A stretch of DNA of 64,000 nt, from NCBI GenBank assembly GCA_030446485.1, contig JAUJNF010000002.1:248001-312000 (forward strand). The letters are read 5' to 3'. The DNA is from Thermoleophilaceae bacterium (GTDB lineage: Bacteria; Actinomycetota; Thermoleophilia; Solirubrobacterales; Thermoleophilaceae). Every line of letters begins with the position of its first letter. The first letter of the stretch is position 1. The notes beneath the pieces were generated by a model that was given only the letters and a program-made list of their open reading frames with translations, ran no database searches and was not told the origin of the DNA. Shown here one piece after another: positions 7,811-16,161 of the stretch. Made by a program: the position numbers and the translations under genes.

Positions 7811-8952
7811 CCCCTCGCGACGGGGCTCGGCCCCCCGAGCACGAGCTATGGGACGACCCGCGCCTGTACGAGGACCTCGGCTCCGACGGCGACCGGACGG
7901 GACGCCGCGAGCTGCTGAAGCGCCTGTGCGAGGCCGGCGTGTCGCGCGGCGACCTGCTGGCGGCGGTCAAGGCGAAGCGGCTGGCCACCATCCCGGCGGA
8001 GCTCGCCCTCGGCGGCGAGACGCCGTACACGCTCACCCACGTGGCTCGAGAGGCGTCGCTGGACCCCGGCTTCCTGCGTCAGATGCTCCTCGCCCTCGGG
8101 CGGCCGAACCCGCGGCGTGGGGAGCGTGCCTTCACCGACGCCGACATCGACGAGGCGCGCATACTCAAGAGCTTCGTCGACGCCGGGCTGCCCCGCAGGG
8201 AGATGCTGGGCGTGGCGCGGGTGATGGGCCACGGGATGGCCAGTACCGCGGTGGCGATGCGCGACCTGGTGGCCGAGGCCCTCCTCGAGCAGGGCGACCG
8301 CGAAGACGCCCTGGCCTTCCGGTACGCGGAGGCCGCGGAGCAGCTGGCGCCCCTGCTGTCCCCGCTTCTCGGCCACGAGCTCCTCGCCCACCTGCGTGAG
8401 GTGATCCGCCGGGAGGCCGTCACCCAGGCGGAGCGCGAGAGCGGATCGATCAGCGGGACGCGGCCCGTCGCCGTGGCGTTCGCCGACCTGGTGGGCTTCA
8501 CCAAGCTCGGCCGGGAGCTGCGTCCCGACGAGCTCGGCGGGTTGGCTACCCGGCTGTCGGACAGCGCGATGAGGGCGGCCACCTCACCGGTTCAGGTGGT
8601 GAAGAGCATCGGGGACGCCGTGATGTTCGCGTCCCCTGGAGTGGCGGAGCTGCTCGACGTGCTGATCGCCCTGCTCCGAGCGTGGGACGAGCAGCCGGCC
8701 GAAGTACCGGAGCTGCGCGCCGGCCTGGCCTACGGCCCCGCGGTGACCCGCGCCGGTGACTGGTTCGGGGCCCCGGTGAACCTCGCAAGCCGGCTCACCG
8801 GCGCCGCGAGGGCCGGGACCATCAACGTCGCGCAGGAGGCCCAGGCCGAGGTACCGGAGCGGTACGACTGGGCGCGCCGCAAGCGCAAGGGGTTGAAGGG
8901 GGTCGGGCGGGCTACCTACTTCAGGCTGCGCCCGGACCCCGGGCAAACGTAG
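7807..8952 (+). CDS. Class III adenylyl cyclase with N-terminal regulatory domain
   Basis: 381 residues from the GTG overlapping the MOSC stop. Residues about 35-185 match the helical regulatory domain of Rv1264-type cyclases (ELLKRLCEAGVSRGDLL, RRGERAFTDADIDEARIL), which in Mycobacterium acts as an autoinhibitory pH sensor. Residues about 215-375 are the catalytic domain with the two metal aspartates (VAFADLVGFTKLG and SIGDAVMF), the adenine-specifying Lys before SIGD, and the DWFGAPVNLASRL segment holding the purine Asp plus the transition-state Asn and Arg. All catalytic residues are present, so it should make cAMP in the cytoplasm. Confidence 0.92.
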   Translation: MTPRDGARPPEHELWDDPRLYEDLGSDGDRTGRRELLKRLCEAGVSRGDLLAAVKAKRLATIPAELALGGETPYTLTHVAREASLDPGFLRQMLLALGRPNPRRGERAFTDADIDEARILKSFVDAGLPRREMLGVARVMGHGMASTAVAMRDLVAEALLEQGDREDALAFRYAEAAEQLAPLLSPLLGHELLAHLREVIRREAVTQAERESGSISGTRPVAVAFADLVGFTKLGRELRPDELGGLATRLSDSAMRAATSPVQVVKSIGDAVMFASPGVAELLDVLIALLRAWDEQPAEVPELRAGLAYGPAVTRAGDWFGAPVNLASRLTGAARAGTINVAQEAQAEVPERYDWARRKRKGLKGVGRATYFRLRPDPGQT

Positions 8953-9083
8953 GGTCCGGGCCCGTTACAGGGCGACGGCCCTGTTGCGGCTACAGTTGAG
9001 GTTCGCAAGCCGCCCGCTTGGTTCTCCGCCCCTTCCGCCTCCCGCGTGGCCCGTACCCAGAAGGGCGAGAACTCGGAGCACCG

Positions 9084-9481
9084 ATGGAAGCAGCAACGAT
9101 CAAGGCCGAGCGCCCGCAGCGGGGCGAGGTGCAGGAACAGGTGTCGACCGAGATGGTCCGCCTCTACAAGCAGCTCTTCGGACGCGGCCCGACACGGGCG
9201 AGGACGAACTTCGCCAGGCCGACACCTTGCTGTGCACGCTCGAGAACAGCCTCACGCCGGCGGAGCAGAGCCTGGTGGGCCTGGGCGAGGTGCAGCGGCT
9301 GCGCGAGACGCGAATGTTCTTCCAGTACGCCAGCGAGAGCCAGTTTGTCGCGGCCGTGGAGCAGATCACCCAGCGCAAGGTCCGAGCCTTCGTGAGTGGG
9401 ATCGACGCAGCCAGGGACGTGTCGGTCGAGCTGTTCTACCTCGAGCCCGAAGCGCCGTCGGACGGAGGGCACGACTTGTAG
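9084..9481 (+). pseudogene. DUF2294-type protein, frameshifted
   Basis: The first 42 codons from ATG 9084 read EVQEQVSTEMVRLYKQLFGRGPTRARTNF; the rest of the family sequence continues in another frame from about 9215 (DTLLCTLENSLTPAEQ, QITQRKVRAFVSGIDAARD) to TAG 9481. Adding one base near 9213-9222 restores a continuous protein of about 132 residues that fits DUF2294 (YxxxFGRGPTxxR start, RKVRxFxSxxD end). Function of the family is unknown. Either a one-base sequence error or a fresh pseudogene. Confidence 0.7.
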
Positions 9482-9604
9482 GGGTCGCTTTACGAGGTCC
9501 TGACCGCCGTACTACCTCCAGGCGGCTGTTGTTTGTAGGGTTCGGTGGACCGGTAGACCCTTCATTGGAATGAACCGCACCGACACGCTCAGAGCCTCCC
9601 CCGG

Positions 9605-10186
9605 ATGTTCAAGTCGGACACCCTCGACCGGCTGTCGCGCGTGCACCCGGCGGTCCCGCCGGCCCTGTTCGGCCCGGCAGTCACCGCCCTGTTCGTGGTC
9701 GACCTGGGAGGCAACGGCGTGCTCGCCACCCTGCTGTTGGCCTTCGCCGGCTGGGTGTTCTGGACGCTCACCGAGTACTGGCTGCACCGCGTGGTCTTCC
9801 ACTTCGAGCCCGAGGACGGCATCGGGGCCAAGCTCCACTGGATCATGCACGGCGTGCACCACGATCACCCGAACGACCCGATGCGGCTGGTGATGCCGCC
9901 TTCGCTCAGCATCCCCCTGGCCGTCCTGTTCTGGGGCGTCTTCACGCTCGTGCTCGGCTCCACGGCGGCCCTGCCCTTCACGGCCGGCTTCCTGGCCGGC
10001 TACCTGATCTACGACATGACGCACTACTACCTTCACCACCATCGCCCTCGCAGCACGTTCGGGAAGCGGATGCGCGAGGCCCACATGCGCCATCACTTCC
10101 AGGACGACACGCGCGGGTTCGGGGTGAGCGCCCCGTTCTGGGACCGCGCGTTCGGCACGGCGCCCGGGCCGCGCGCCCCGAAGTAG
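9605..10186 (+). CDS. Fatty acid hydroxylase / sterol desaturase family membrane di-iron protein
   Basis: 193 residues from ATG. Four histidine clusters needed for a membrane di-iron centre are present: HRVVFH (about 59-64), HGVHHDHPND (about 82-91), HYYLHHH (about 140-146) and HMRHHF (about 160-165), interleaved with transmembrane helices. This fits the FA2H/sterol-desaturase superfamily, which hydroxylates lipid acyl chains or carotenoid rings. Monocistronic. A second, unrelated member is at 42242-42931. Substrate not predictable. Confidence 0.88.
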   Translation: MFKSDTLDRLSRVHPAVPPALFGPAVTALFVVDLGGNGVLATLLLAFAGWVFWTLTEYWLHRVVFHFEPEDGIGAKLHWIMHGVHHDHPNDPMRLVMPPSLSIPLAVLFWGVFTLVLGSTAALPFTAGFLAGYLIYDMTHYYLHHHRPRSTFGKRMREAHMRHHFQDDTRGFGVSAPFWDRAFGTAPGPRAPK

Positions 10187-10254
10187 CCCCGGCCCCACCC
10201 GCACGTGCGGTGAAGGGGTGGCCGCGTCTTCCGTCCGGAGGCCACGGCACAATG

Positions 10255-10267
10255 CGAACATATGTTC
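10255..10267. promoter_or_regulatory. LexA-type SOS box
   Basis: CGAACATATGTTC contains the perfect 12-bp palindrome GAACATATGTTC, equal to the GAAC-N4-GTTC consensus of Gram-positive and actinobacterial LexA. It lies 52 nt upstream of tRNA-Leu and about 150 nt upstream of the LAGLIDADG gene. What it controls is uncertain. Confidence 0.6.
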
Positions 10268-10318
10268 CCTTGCGCCCGTCCGGTGATCTCCACAAAGTCG
10301 CTAGAGTGCGCTCTCCCC

Positions 10319-10402
10319 GCGGCTGTGGCGGAACTGGTCTACGCGCATGTTTCAGGGACATGTGGGCGCAAGCCCTTGGAGGTTCGAGTCCTCTCAGCCG
10401 CA
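10319..10402 (+). tRNA. tRNA-Leu (CAG)
   Basis: An 84-nt class II tRNA. The acceptor stem GCGGCTG pairs with CAGCCGC; discriminator A at 10402, CCA not encoded. The anticodon arm is CATGT-TTCAGGG-ACATG, giving anticodon CAG for CUG codons. A long variable arm and a T arm with GGTTCGAGTCC follow. The structure is complete, so the adjacent LAGLIDADG gene has not destroyed it. Confidence 0.95.
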
Positions 10403-10413
10403 CTGGTCGACTG

Positions 10414-11172
10414 ATGCATCCACGGGCGACGGTGAACGCCGTCGTGGCGCTTGCCGACCAAGGGCTGACGGCGTCGCAGATTGCGCCGCGAATCGGTGTT
10501 CCGCGGTCGACGGTGCGCGAGTGGCTGGCCCGGCCGGTCGTTAGTTCGGCGAGCGAGAGCCCGGCGGCGCCATGTGTTCGGTGTGGAAAGGACGGCGGCC
10601 ACCGCTTAGAAGAGCTCGGGGGGTCCTATGCCTATCTGCTCGGCCTCTATCTAGGAGACGGCTGCCTGGCCGGGCACGCGCGAGGCGTCTACAAGCTCCG
10701 GATAGCCCTCGACGTGAAGTATCCGGGGATCATCGAGGAGTGCGTTGCGGCCATCCGTATCGCGGTGCCCGGCAACAAGGTCAACCGCAGCACCCGCCCG
10801 CAGAACTACGTCGAGGTCTACAGCTACTCGAAAGCGTGGCCGTGCCTGTTCCCGCAACATGGACCCGGCAAGAAGCATCAGCGAACGATCATCCTCAGTC
10901 CATGGCAGCAGGCGATCGTGGACGCCCATCCGGCTGCGCTGTTGCGTGGGCTGATCCACTCCGACGGATGCCGGTTCCAGAACACCGGGCGAGGCGGATG
11001 GTCGTGCCCCCGCTACGGCTTCAGCAACCTGTCGGTCGAGATCAAGCAGATCTTCTGCGACGCATGTGACAACTTGGGGCTGCGTTGGACTCGAGCCGGC
11101 CCCAAGACGGTCTACGTCTCTCGAAAGGCCGATGTCGCGCTGCTCGACCGGTACATCGGGCCAAAGCGGTGA
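10414..11172 (+). CDS. HTH plus LAGLIDADG homing-endonuclease-like protein
   Basis: 252 residues from ATG 10414, only 11 nt behind tRNA-Leu. Residues 5-40 form a helix-turn-helix (LADQGLTASQIAPRIGVPRSTVREWL); a CVRC zinc-type pair sits at 54-57. Two LAGLIDADG helices follow, YLLGLYLGDGC at about 74-84 and LLRGLIHSDGC at about 176-186, each with the catalytic Asp of the GDG/SDG end, so one chain should form a pseudo-dimeric nuclease. No intron or intein is visible, so it is a free-standing gene. Placement suggests the tRNA region as recognition or parking site, which is inference. Confidence 0.85.
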   Translation: MHPRATVNAVVALADQGLTASQIAPRIGVPRSTVREWLARPVVSSASESPAAPCVRCGKDGGHRLEELGGSYAYLLGLYLGDGCLAGHARGVYKLRIALDVKYPGIIEECVAAIRIAVPGNKVNRSTRPQNYVEVYSYSKAWPCLFPQHGPGKKHQRTIILSPWQQAIVDAHPAALLRGLIHSDGCRFQNTGRGGWSCPRYGFSNLSVEIKQIFCDACDNLGLRWTRAGPKTVYVSRKADVALLDRYIGPKR

Positions 11173-11216
11173 GGTGACCATCCGACCCGTGGTGGCGCTG
11201 AACTCTGGTTAGACCG

Positions 11217-12086
11217 CTAGCCCCCGCCAGCCGCCGTGACCGCCGCCCCGCCGGCGCCCACCGGCTCCGACGCAGCCTCCGCCCCACGCTCCCGCACCTC
11301 GTCCTCGGCCAGCCGTACCAGCTCGGGAGCCACCGCGGCGGCCTGCCGGTCGGTCATCACGTGGAGGATGCCGCGGACCGCGATCATCGCGCGGATCCAG
11401 CGCGGGGCAACCACGTGGCGGCTGCGGCGCGTGATGCCCTCGACCGTGCCGTCGACCGCGGCCGACACCGGGTGGGTCTTGCTGATCGGCCCCTTCAGCC
11501 GCTCGCGCAGCTCCGCGTACTCGGGCTTGGCGTACCCGCCTGTGACCATGTCGGTGGCGATCCAGGAGTAGTAGGCCACGCCCACGTCCACCCCGAGATG
11601 TCGGATCTCGGTGCGCAGGCTGTTGGCGAACGCCTCGACGCCGGCCTTGCTGGCCGCGTACGCGCCGAACAGCGGCGCCTGGCTCACCGCCGCGAGCGAC
11701 GCCACGCAGAGCACGTAGCCCCGGCGCTCGATCACGTGCGGCAGGCACGCGCGAACGGTTCGGAAGGTTCCGGTCAGGTTGATGTCGATCGTGCGCTCGA
11801 ACGCCGCCGGGTCGATCGTCCTCACCGTGCCGACGCTCGCGATGCCGGCGCTCGTCATCACCACGTCGATGCCCCCGAGCTCGCGCACCGTTCCGGCCAC
11901 CGCCGCGTCGATCGCGGACTGATCGCGCACGTCGGCCTCGAACCAGACGGCATTGGGGCCGCAGCTCGCCGCCACCGCCTCGAGCTCCGCTCGCTCCAGG
12001 CCGACGAGCGACACGCTGGCTCCCCGGGCCGCCAGCGCCCGTGCCGTGCCGGCGCCGATGCCGCGGGCCGCACCCGTGATGAGCAC
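11217..12086 (-). CDS. Short-chain dehydrogenase/reductase
   Basis: About 289 residues. NAD(P) motif GAARGIGAG near the start, NAG-equivalent TSAGIAS, the catalytic Ser/Tyr/Lys set (VASLAAV, YAASK). The C-terminal 60 residues form an extra helical Ala-rich extension. The start is unclear: the only conventional start in frame, GTG 12086, lies within the first beta strand (VVLITGAARG), while the frame stays open upstream to TAG through RIAAAPRYPVRDRV with no ATG/GTG/TTG. Either the original start was lost or a rare start is used. Substrate unknown. Confidence 0.8.
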   Translation of the reverse strand: MLITGAARGIGAGTARALAARGASVSLVGLERAELEAVAASCGPNAVWFEADVRDQSAIDAAVAGTVRELGGIDVVMTSAGIASVGTVRTIDPAAFERTIDINLTGTFRTVRACLPHVIERRGYVLCVASLAAVSQAPLFGAYAASKAGVEAFANSLRTEIRHLGVDVGVAYYSWIATDMVTGGYAKPEYAELRERLKGPISKTHPVSAAVDGTVEGITRRSRHVVAPRWIRAMIAVRGILHVMTDRQAAAVAPELVRLAEDEVRERGAEAASEPVGAGGAAVTAAGGG

Positions 12087-12193
12087 GACGCGGTCGCGGA
12101 CCGGATATCGAGGCGCGGCGGCGATGCGCGGACCCTAGTGGGCCGCCCGCTGCCCGGCCGACCCGCTCGTCGCCGCTACCGGGGCCACGAGCC

Positions 12194-13588
12194 CTACGCC
12201 CCCAGGCGGATGCGGTTGATCGCGTCGAGCGCGGCCACCTTGTAGGACTCGGCGAAGGTCGGGTAGTTGAAGACCGCCTGCACGAGGAAGTCGATCGACT
12301 GCCCCCCGCCCATCAGCGCCTGGCCGATGTGCACGAGGTCGGTGGCGCCCGTGCCGATCACGTGCACGCCGAGCAGGGAGCGGTCCTCGGTCGACACCAG
12401 CAGCTTCAGCATGCCGTCCTCGTCGCCCGTCATCAGGCCGCGGGCGAGCTCGCTCCAGCGCGCCACCCCGGGCACGTATGGCACGGCCCTCTCGGTCAGC
12501 TCCTCCTCGGTGGGCCCGACCATGGCGATCTCGGGAATCGAGTAGACCCCCGTGGGCACGAGCTCCGGCAGCTCGCTGGCCGGCTCACCGAAGGCGTGGA
12601 GGCTGGCCAGGCGGCCCTGCTCCATGGCCGTCGCCGCCAACGCCGGGGGCCCCGCGACATCGCCCACGGCGAAGATGTGCGCCACCGGGGTCCGGTACTC
12701 GTCGTCGATCGGCACCCGCCCGCGGGCGTCGGCCTCGAGGCCCGCCCGCTCGAGGTTGAGCGCGGCCGTCGAGCCCTGGCGCCCGGTGGCGTAGAGCACG
12801 GTCTCGGACGGGATGTTCTTGCCCGACGCCAGATGGGTCAGGACGCCTCGGCCGTCCCTTAGCTCGACGGCCGACACCTTCTCGCCGAAGCGGAAGGTCA
12901 CGTTCTGGCGGCGCAGCAGGTACTGCAGCGCCTCGCCGATCTCGCCGTCGAGGAAGCTGAGAATGCGCTCGCGCTGATCGACCACGGTCACCTTCGTGCC
13001 GAGCGCGCCGAACATCGACGCATACTCGACCCCGATCACCCCGGCGCCGACGACGGTCATCGTGTGCGGCACCCGCTTCTCCAGCTTGAGAATTCCGTCG
13101 GAGTCGATCACCGTGCGGTCGTCGAACTCGACATCCTTCGGCCGCGCGGGGCTGGTGCCGACGGCCAGGATGATGTGCTCGGCGTCCACGTGGTGCGTCG
13201 AGTCGTCGTCGCGAACCACCACCGTGTTGGCGTCCTCGAAGCAGGCGTCGCCGAAGATCAGGCCCACGTCGTTGCGGCGGAACTGCTCGCGCACCACCGC
13301 GGTCTCTTGGGCCACCACCCGCGCCGTGCGGTCGGTGAGGAAGTCGACGGCCGCGCGCTCGCGCGCCTCGGCCTTGGTGGGATCGGCGATGTCGAGCGGT
13401 CGCCCGGCCACCGCCTCGAGCACCGCCTCGCGCAGCGTCTTCGAGGGAATCGTCCCGGTGTGCACGGAGTTGCCGCCGACCTTGTTGCGACGGTCGACCA
13501 CCCCCACGCGCTTGCCGAGCTTGGCGGCCTGGATGGCGGCGCGCTGTCCGGCCGGGCCGGAGCCGATCACGAGTAGATCGAGATCCAT
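12194..13588 (-). CDS. sthA: Soluble pyridine nucleotide transhydrogenase (Si-specific)
   Basis: 464 residues from ATG 13588. Flavoprotein disulfide-reductase fold: FAD motif LLVIGSGPAGQRAAI at residues 5-20, NAD motif VVGAGVIGVEYASMF around 180, second FAD motif IFAVGDVAGPP around 305. The redox-active CxxxxC of lipoamide dehydrogenases is absent: the segment reads GGNSVHTGTIPSKTLRE, which is the hallmark of SthA-type enzymes (GTIPSK retained, disulfide lost). It equilibrates NADPH and NADH in the cytoplasm. Monocistronic. Confidence 0.92.
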   Translation of the reverse strand: MDLDLLVIGSGPAGQRAAIQAAKLGKRVGVVDRRNKVGGNSVHTGTIPSKTLREAVLEAVAGRPLDIADPTKAEARERAAVDFLTDRTARVVAQETAVVREQFRRNDVGLIFGDACFEDANTVVVRDDDSTHHVDAEHIILAVGTSPARPKDVEFDDRTVIDSDGILKLEKRVPHTMTVVGAGVIGVEYASMFGALGTKVTVVDQRERILSFLDGEIGEALQYLLRRQNVTFRFGEKVSAVELRDGRGVLTHLASGKNIPSETVLYATGRQGSTAALNLERAGLEADARGRVPIDDEYRTPVAHIFAVGDVAGPPALAATAMEQGRLASLHAFGEPASELPELVPTGVYSIPEIAMVGPTEEELTERAVPYVPGVARWSELARGLMTGDEDGMLKLLVSTEDRSLLGVHVIGTGATDLVHIGQALMGGGQSIDFLVQAVFNYPTFAESYKVAALDAINRIRLGA

Positions 13589-13641
13589 GAGCGGGCGTTA
13601 TACCCGCCGGGCGCCCCGCGGACCCCGCTCGCTCGGAGCGC

Positions 13642-14310
13642 TCAGGCGCCAGGGGCCACGAAGGCCCCGACCGCCACGTAGTGAGCCGCGGCGGCGGCGA
13701 TCACCAGCGTATGGAACACCTCGTGATAGCCGAACACCGCCGGCACGGGATCCGGTCGGCGGAACGCATAGATGACCGCCCCGACCGTGTACAGCAGCCC
13801 ACCGGCGATGACGAGCGTCGTAGCGGCCACACCCACCTTCTCGAAGAGCTGCGGCATCACGGCCACTCCCACCCAGCCGAGCGCCACGTACACGGCGGCG
13901 ATAAAGAGCTTGGGGGCGTCGATCCACACCAGCTTGAGGATCACGCCGCCGAGCGCCCCGGCCCAGACCACGCACAGCACCACCGTGGCCAGCGTCCCCG
14001 ACAGCACGAGCAGGGCGAACGGCGTGTAGCTGCCGGCGATCATCACGAAGATCATCGAGTGGTCGAGGCGCCGCATCCAGCGCCGCGGGCCGGGCGACCA
14101 GGTGACGCGGTGATACAGCGCGCTGGCCCCGAACAGGCCACACACCGCAGCGGCGTAGATGGCAAAGGCCACCGTGGCCTTCGGGCCGTCGGCCGCGAGG
14201 ATCAGCGCCGGGGCCAGCCCGAGAGATGCGAAGAACGCCCACTCGTGCGACCGCCCGCGGAAGCGCGGCTTCGGCGGCTCGGGCAGCGTGGCCAGGTCCG
14301 TGCTGCTCAC
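13642..14310 (-). CDS. trhA: Haemolysin III / TrhA family (PAQR) membrane protein
   Basis: 222 residues, seven transmembrane helices. PAQR family hallmarks are present: the metal-site segments FGASALYHRVTW in helix 2, RRLDHSMIFVMIAGSYTPF, and GYHEVFHTLVIAAAAAHY in helix 7, giving the conserved His and Asp ligands. TrhA proteins influence membrane energetics and lipid state; they are not established toxins. Normal length for the family. It is divergent from the TauE-like gene. Confidence 0.88.
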   Translation of the reverse strand: MSSTDLATLPEPPKPRFRGRSHEWAFFASLGLAPALILAADGPKATVAFAIYAAAVCGLFGASALYHRVTWSPGPRRWMRRLDHSMIFVMIAGSYTPFALLVLSGTLATVVLCVVWAGALGGVILKLVWIDAPKLFIAAVYVALGWVGVAVMPQLFEKVGVAATTLVIAGGLLYTVGAVIYAFRRPDPVPAVFGYHEVFHTLVIAAAAAHYVAVGAFVAPGA

Positions 14311-14421
14311 GCCTCCATGGTAGGAGGCGTACGGAGGCCTGTCGTCAGCCCCTGTCGGCCTCGCCGGCTGGCATCATGCCCGCGTGGCTGAACGGGGCCC
14401 GCTGTAGACGCCGAGCCCCTC

Positions 14422-15168
14422 GTGGTGGCCGCCGTGGCGGCGTGGTGCTTCATCGTCGCCCTCGCCGGCGGCCTGGTGGGTCTCGTGCTCGGCAACATCC
14501 GCCTGCCGGTGGTGGTGCTGGCCGCCTCCTCACCGGCGGCGGGTGCCGGCGCCAACATCGGCATCTCGGCGGTGTCGGCGGCCACGGCCTCCGTCGCCCA
14601 CGTGCGCGCCGGGCGCATCAACTGGCGCCTGTTCGCGTGGATGACCCCGCCCTCGATCGCCGGGGCGGTGCTCGGCGGGCTGGTATCCGGAGCGCTTCCC
14701 GACGAGGCGCTGCTGATCGGCATCGGGCTGCTGCTTCTCTACTTCGGCGTCGATCTGCTCCGCACGAGCGGCGCCCGCGCGAGCGCTTCGACAGACGGCG
14801 AGCGCGAGCTGGACCTGCGGGCCGCGGCCGTCGCCGGCGGCCTGATCGGCCTGCTCGGCGGCCTCGTGGGGTTGATTCTCGGGTCGCTGCGGATGCCAGC
14901 GCTGCTCAAGTACGTGGGCGAGGTTCCGGCCCGGGCCGTGGGCACGAACGTCACGGTCGGCTTCATGGTGGGCGCCGCCGGGGTGCTCGGTCACGCTCCC
15001 GACGGGGTCGACTGGGAGCTGCTGGGCGTGGGCGCGGCGGCCTCGATACCCGGAGCGCTGCTCGGCTCCCGCCTCACGGGGCGCCTGTCGGCGGAGGCGC
15101 TCCTGCGCGCGGTCGGCGGGGTGCTGGTGGTGGCCGGGCTGGGCACCGCTGCCCAGGGGCTGGTGTAG
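14422..15168 (+). CDS. TSUP/TauE-SafE family membrane transporter
   Basis: 248 residues from GTG, with eight hydrophobic segments arranged as two similar halves; the Gly-rich entry loops GGLVGLVLGNIRLPVV (about 12-27) and GGLVGLILGSLRMPAL (about 153-168) show the internal duplication of the TSUP family, known for sulfite, sulfoacetate or other anion export. It converges on the PhzF gene with an 18-nt gap. No substrate evidence beyond proximity to the sulfur enzyme at 16162-17562. Confidence 0.85.
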   Translation: MVAAVAAWCFIVALAGGLVGLVLGNIRLPVVVLAASSPAAGAGANIGISAVSAATASVAHVRAGRINWRLFAWMTPPSIAGAVLGGLVSGALPDEALLIGIGLLLLYFGVDLLRTSGARASASTDGERELDLRAAAVAGGLIGLLGGLVGLILGSLRMPALLKYVGEVPARAVGTNVTVGFMVGAAGVLGHAPDGVDWELLGVGAAASIPGALLGSRLTGRLSAEALLRAVGGVLVVAGLGTAAQGLV

Positions 15169-15186
15169 ACGCGGCCCAGAAGCGCC

Positions 15187-16047
15187 TCAGCCGTTGTCCG
15201 GAAGGCGGACGGTCCCGTCGGCCACCACGACCACGTCACCGCCCACGCGCACGCGATCGCCTTCGACCGCACACTCGAGCCGGCTCGGGCGGCCCATCGC
15301 CACACCCTGATCGACGGTGAGCCGCTCGACTCCGAGCCGCGCGTGCACGAGGGCCATGAGCGGTCCGGCGGCCGACCCGGTGGCGGGGTCCTCGACCACG
15401 CCGTCCGCGCCGAAGAAGAAGCCGCGGGAGTCGGCGCTCTCGCGGTGGATGACGGCGAGCAGGAGCACGATCGCGTCGTGGGGCTCGAGCACGGCGCGCA
15501 ACCGGTCCGGGCTCGGCCGCACGTCGGCCAGGGCGCCCGCGCGCACCGGCGCGATCACGTGGGGCACACCGGTCGAGACCACCTGCGCCGGCAGCTCGTC
15601 GACGGCCGCCTCCGGCCCGAGCCCCACGGCACCGAGGACGGCTGCCGGATCGAGCTCCGGCCCGAAGCGAGCCGGCTCCTGCAGCATCGAGGCCCGCCAG
15701 CGGTCGGCGTCGCCGCGCACGTCGACCGGCTGAACGCCGGCCGGCGTCTGCTGGCGATAGCGCGCCTCGCCGAGTCCCTGGGCGCGGGCCACCGCCACCG
15801 CCGTACCGAGCGACGGATGCCCTGCGAACGGCATCTCGGCCACGGTCGTCCAAATGCGATTGCGGTAGTCGGCGCCCTCGGCGGTGGCCGTCTGCACGAA
15901 CGTGGTCTCGGACAGGCGCGTCTCGCGTGCGAACCGCAGCATCGTCGCTTCGTCGACCGCGTCGGCGTCGCCCACCACCGCCAGGCCGTTGCCGGCCAGT
16001 GGGCGGTCGGTGAAGACGTCGAGCCAGGTGAGCGGGTGGACGCTCAG
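15187..16047 (-). CDS. PhzF family isomerase/epimerase-like protein
   Basis: About 286 residues if translation starts at CTG 16047. The family always begins with a strand such as LDVFTDRPLAGNGLAVV, and that stretch is encoded here upstream of the first conventional start (GTG 15978); in frame there is no ATG/GTG/TTG between the upstream stop and it. The catalytic Glu region (LSETTFV), the second-half FFGADGVVEDPATGSAAGPLMA and the ligand-binding GHPSLGTA are intact. PhzF proteins are two-lobed diaminopimelate-epimerase relatives; few have known substrates. The start is non-standard or lost by mutation. Confidence 0.8.
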   Translation of the reverse strand: MSVHPLTWLDVFTDRPLAGNGLAVVGDADAVDEATMLRFARETRLSETTFVQTATAEGADYRNRIWTTVAEMPFAGHPSLGTAVAVARAQGLGEARYRQQTPAGVQPVDVRGDADRWRASMLQEPARFGPELDPAAVLGAVGLGPEAAVDELPAQVVSTGVPHVIAPVRAGALADVRPSPDRLRAVLEPHDAIVLLLAVIHRESADSRGFFFGADGVVEDPATGSAAGPLMALVHARLGVERLTVDQGVAMGRPSRLECAVEGDRVRVGGDVVVVADGTVRLPDNG

Positions 16048-16161
16048 GGCGTCAGCGCCTCGGGCAGCACAGGGCGGATGGCGTGGCGCGGACGGTCATG
16101 CCCACAGCCTCTCACCTGGACCGCACGCGGCGCCGGCACTACGCTGAGGCGCCGCGAGCGA

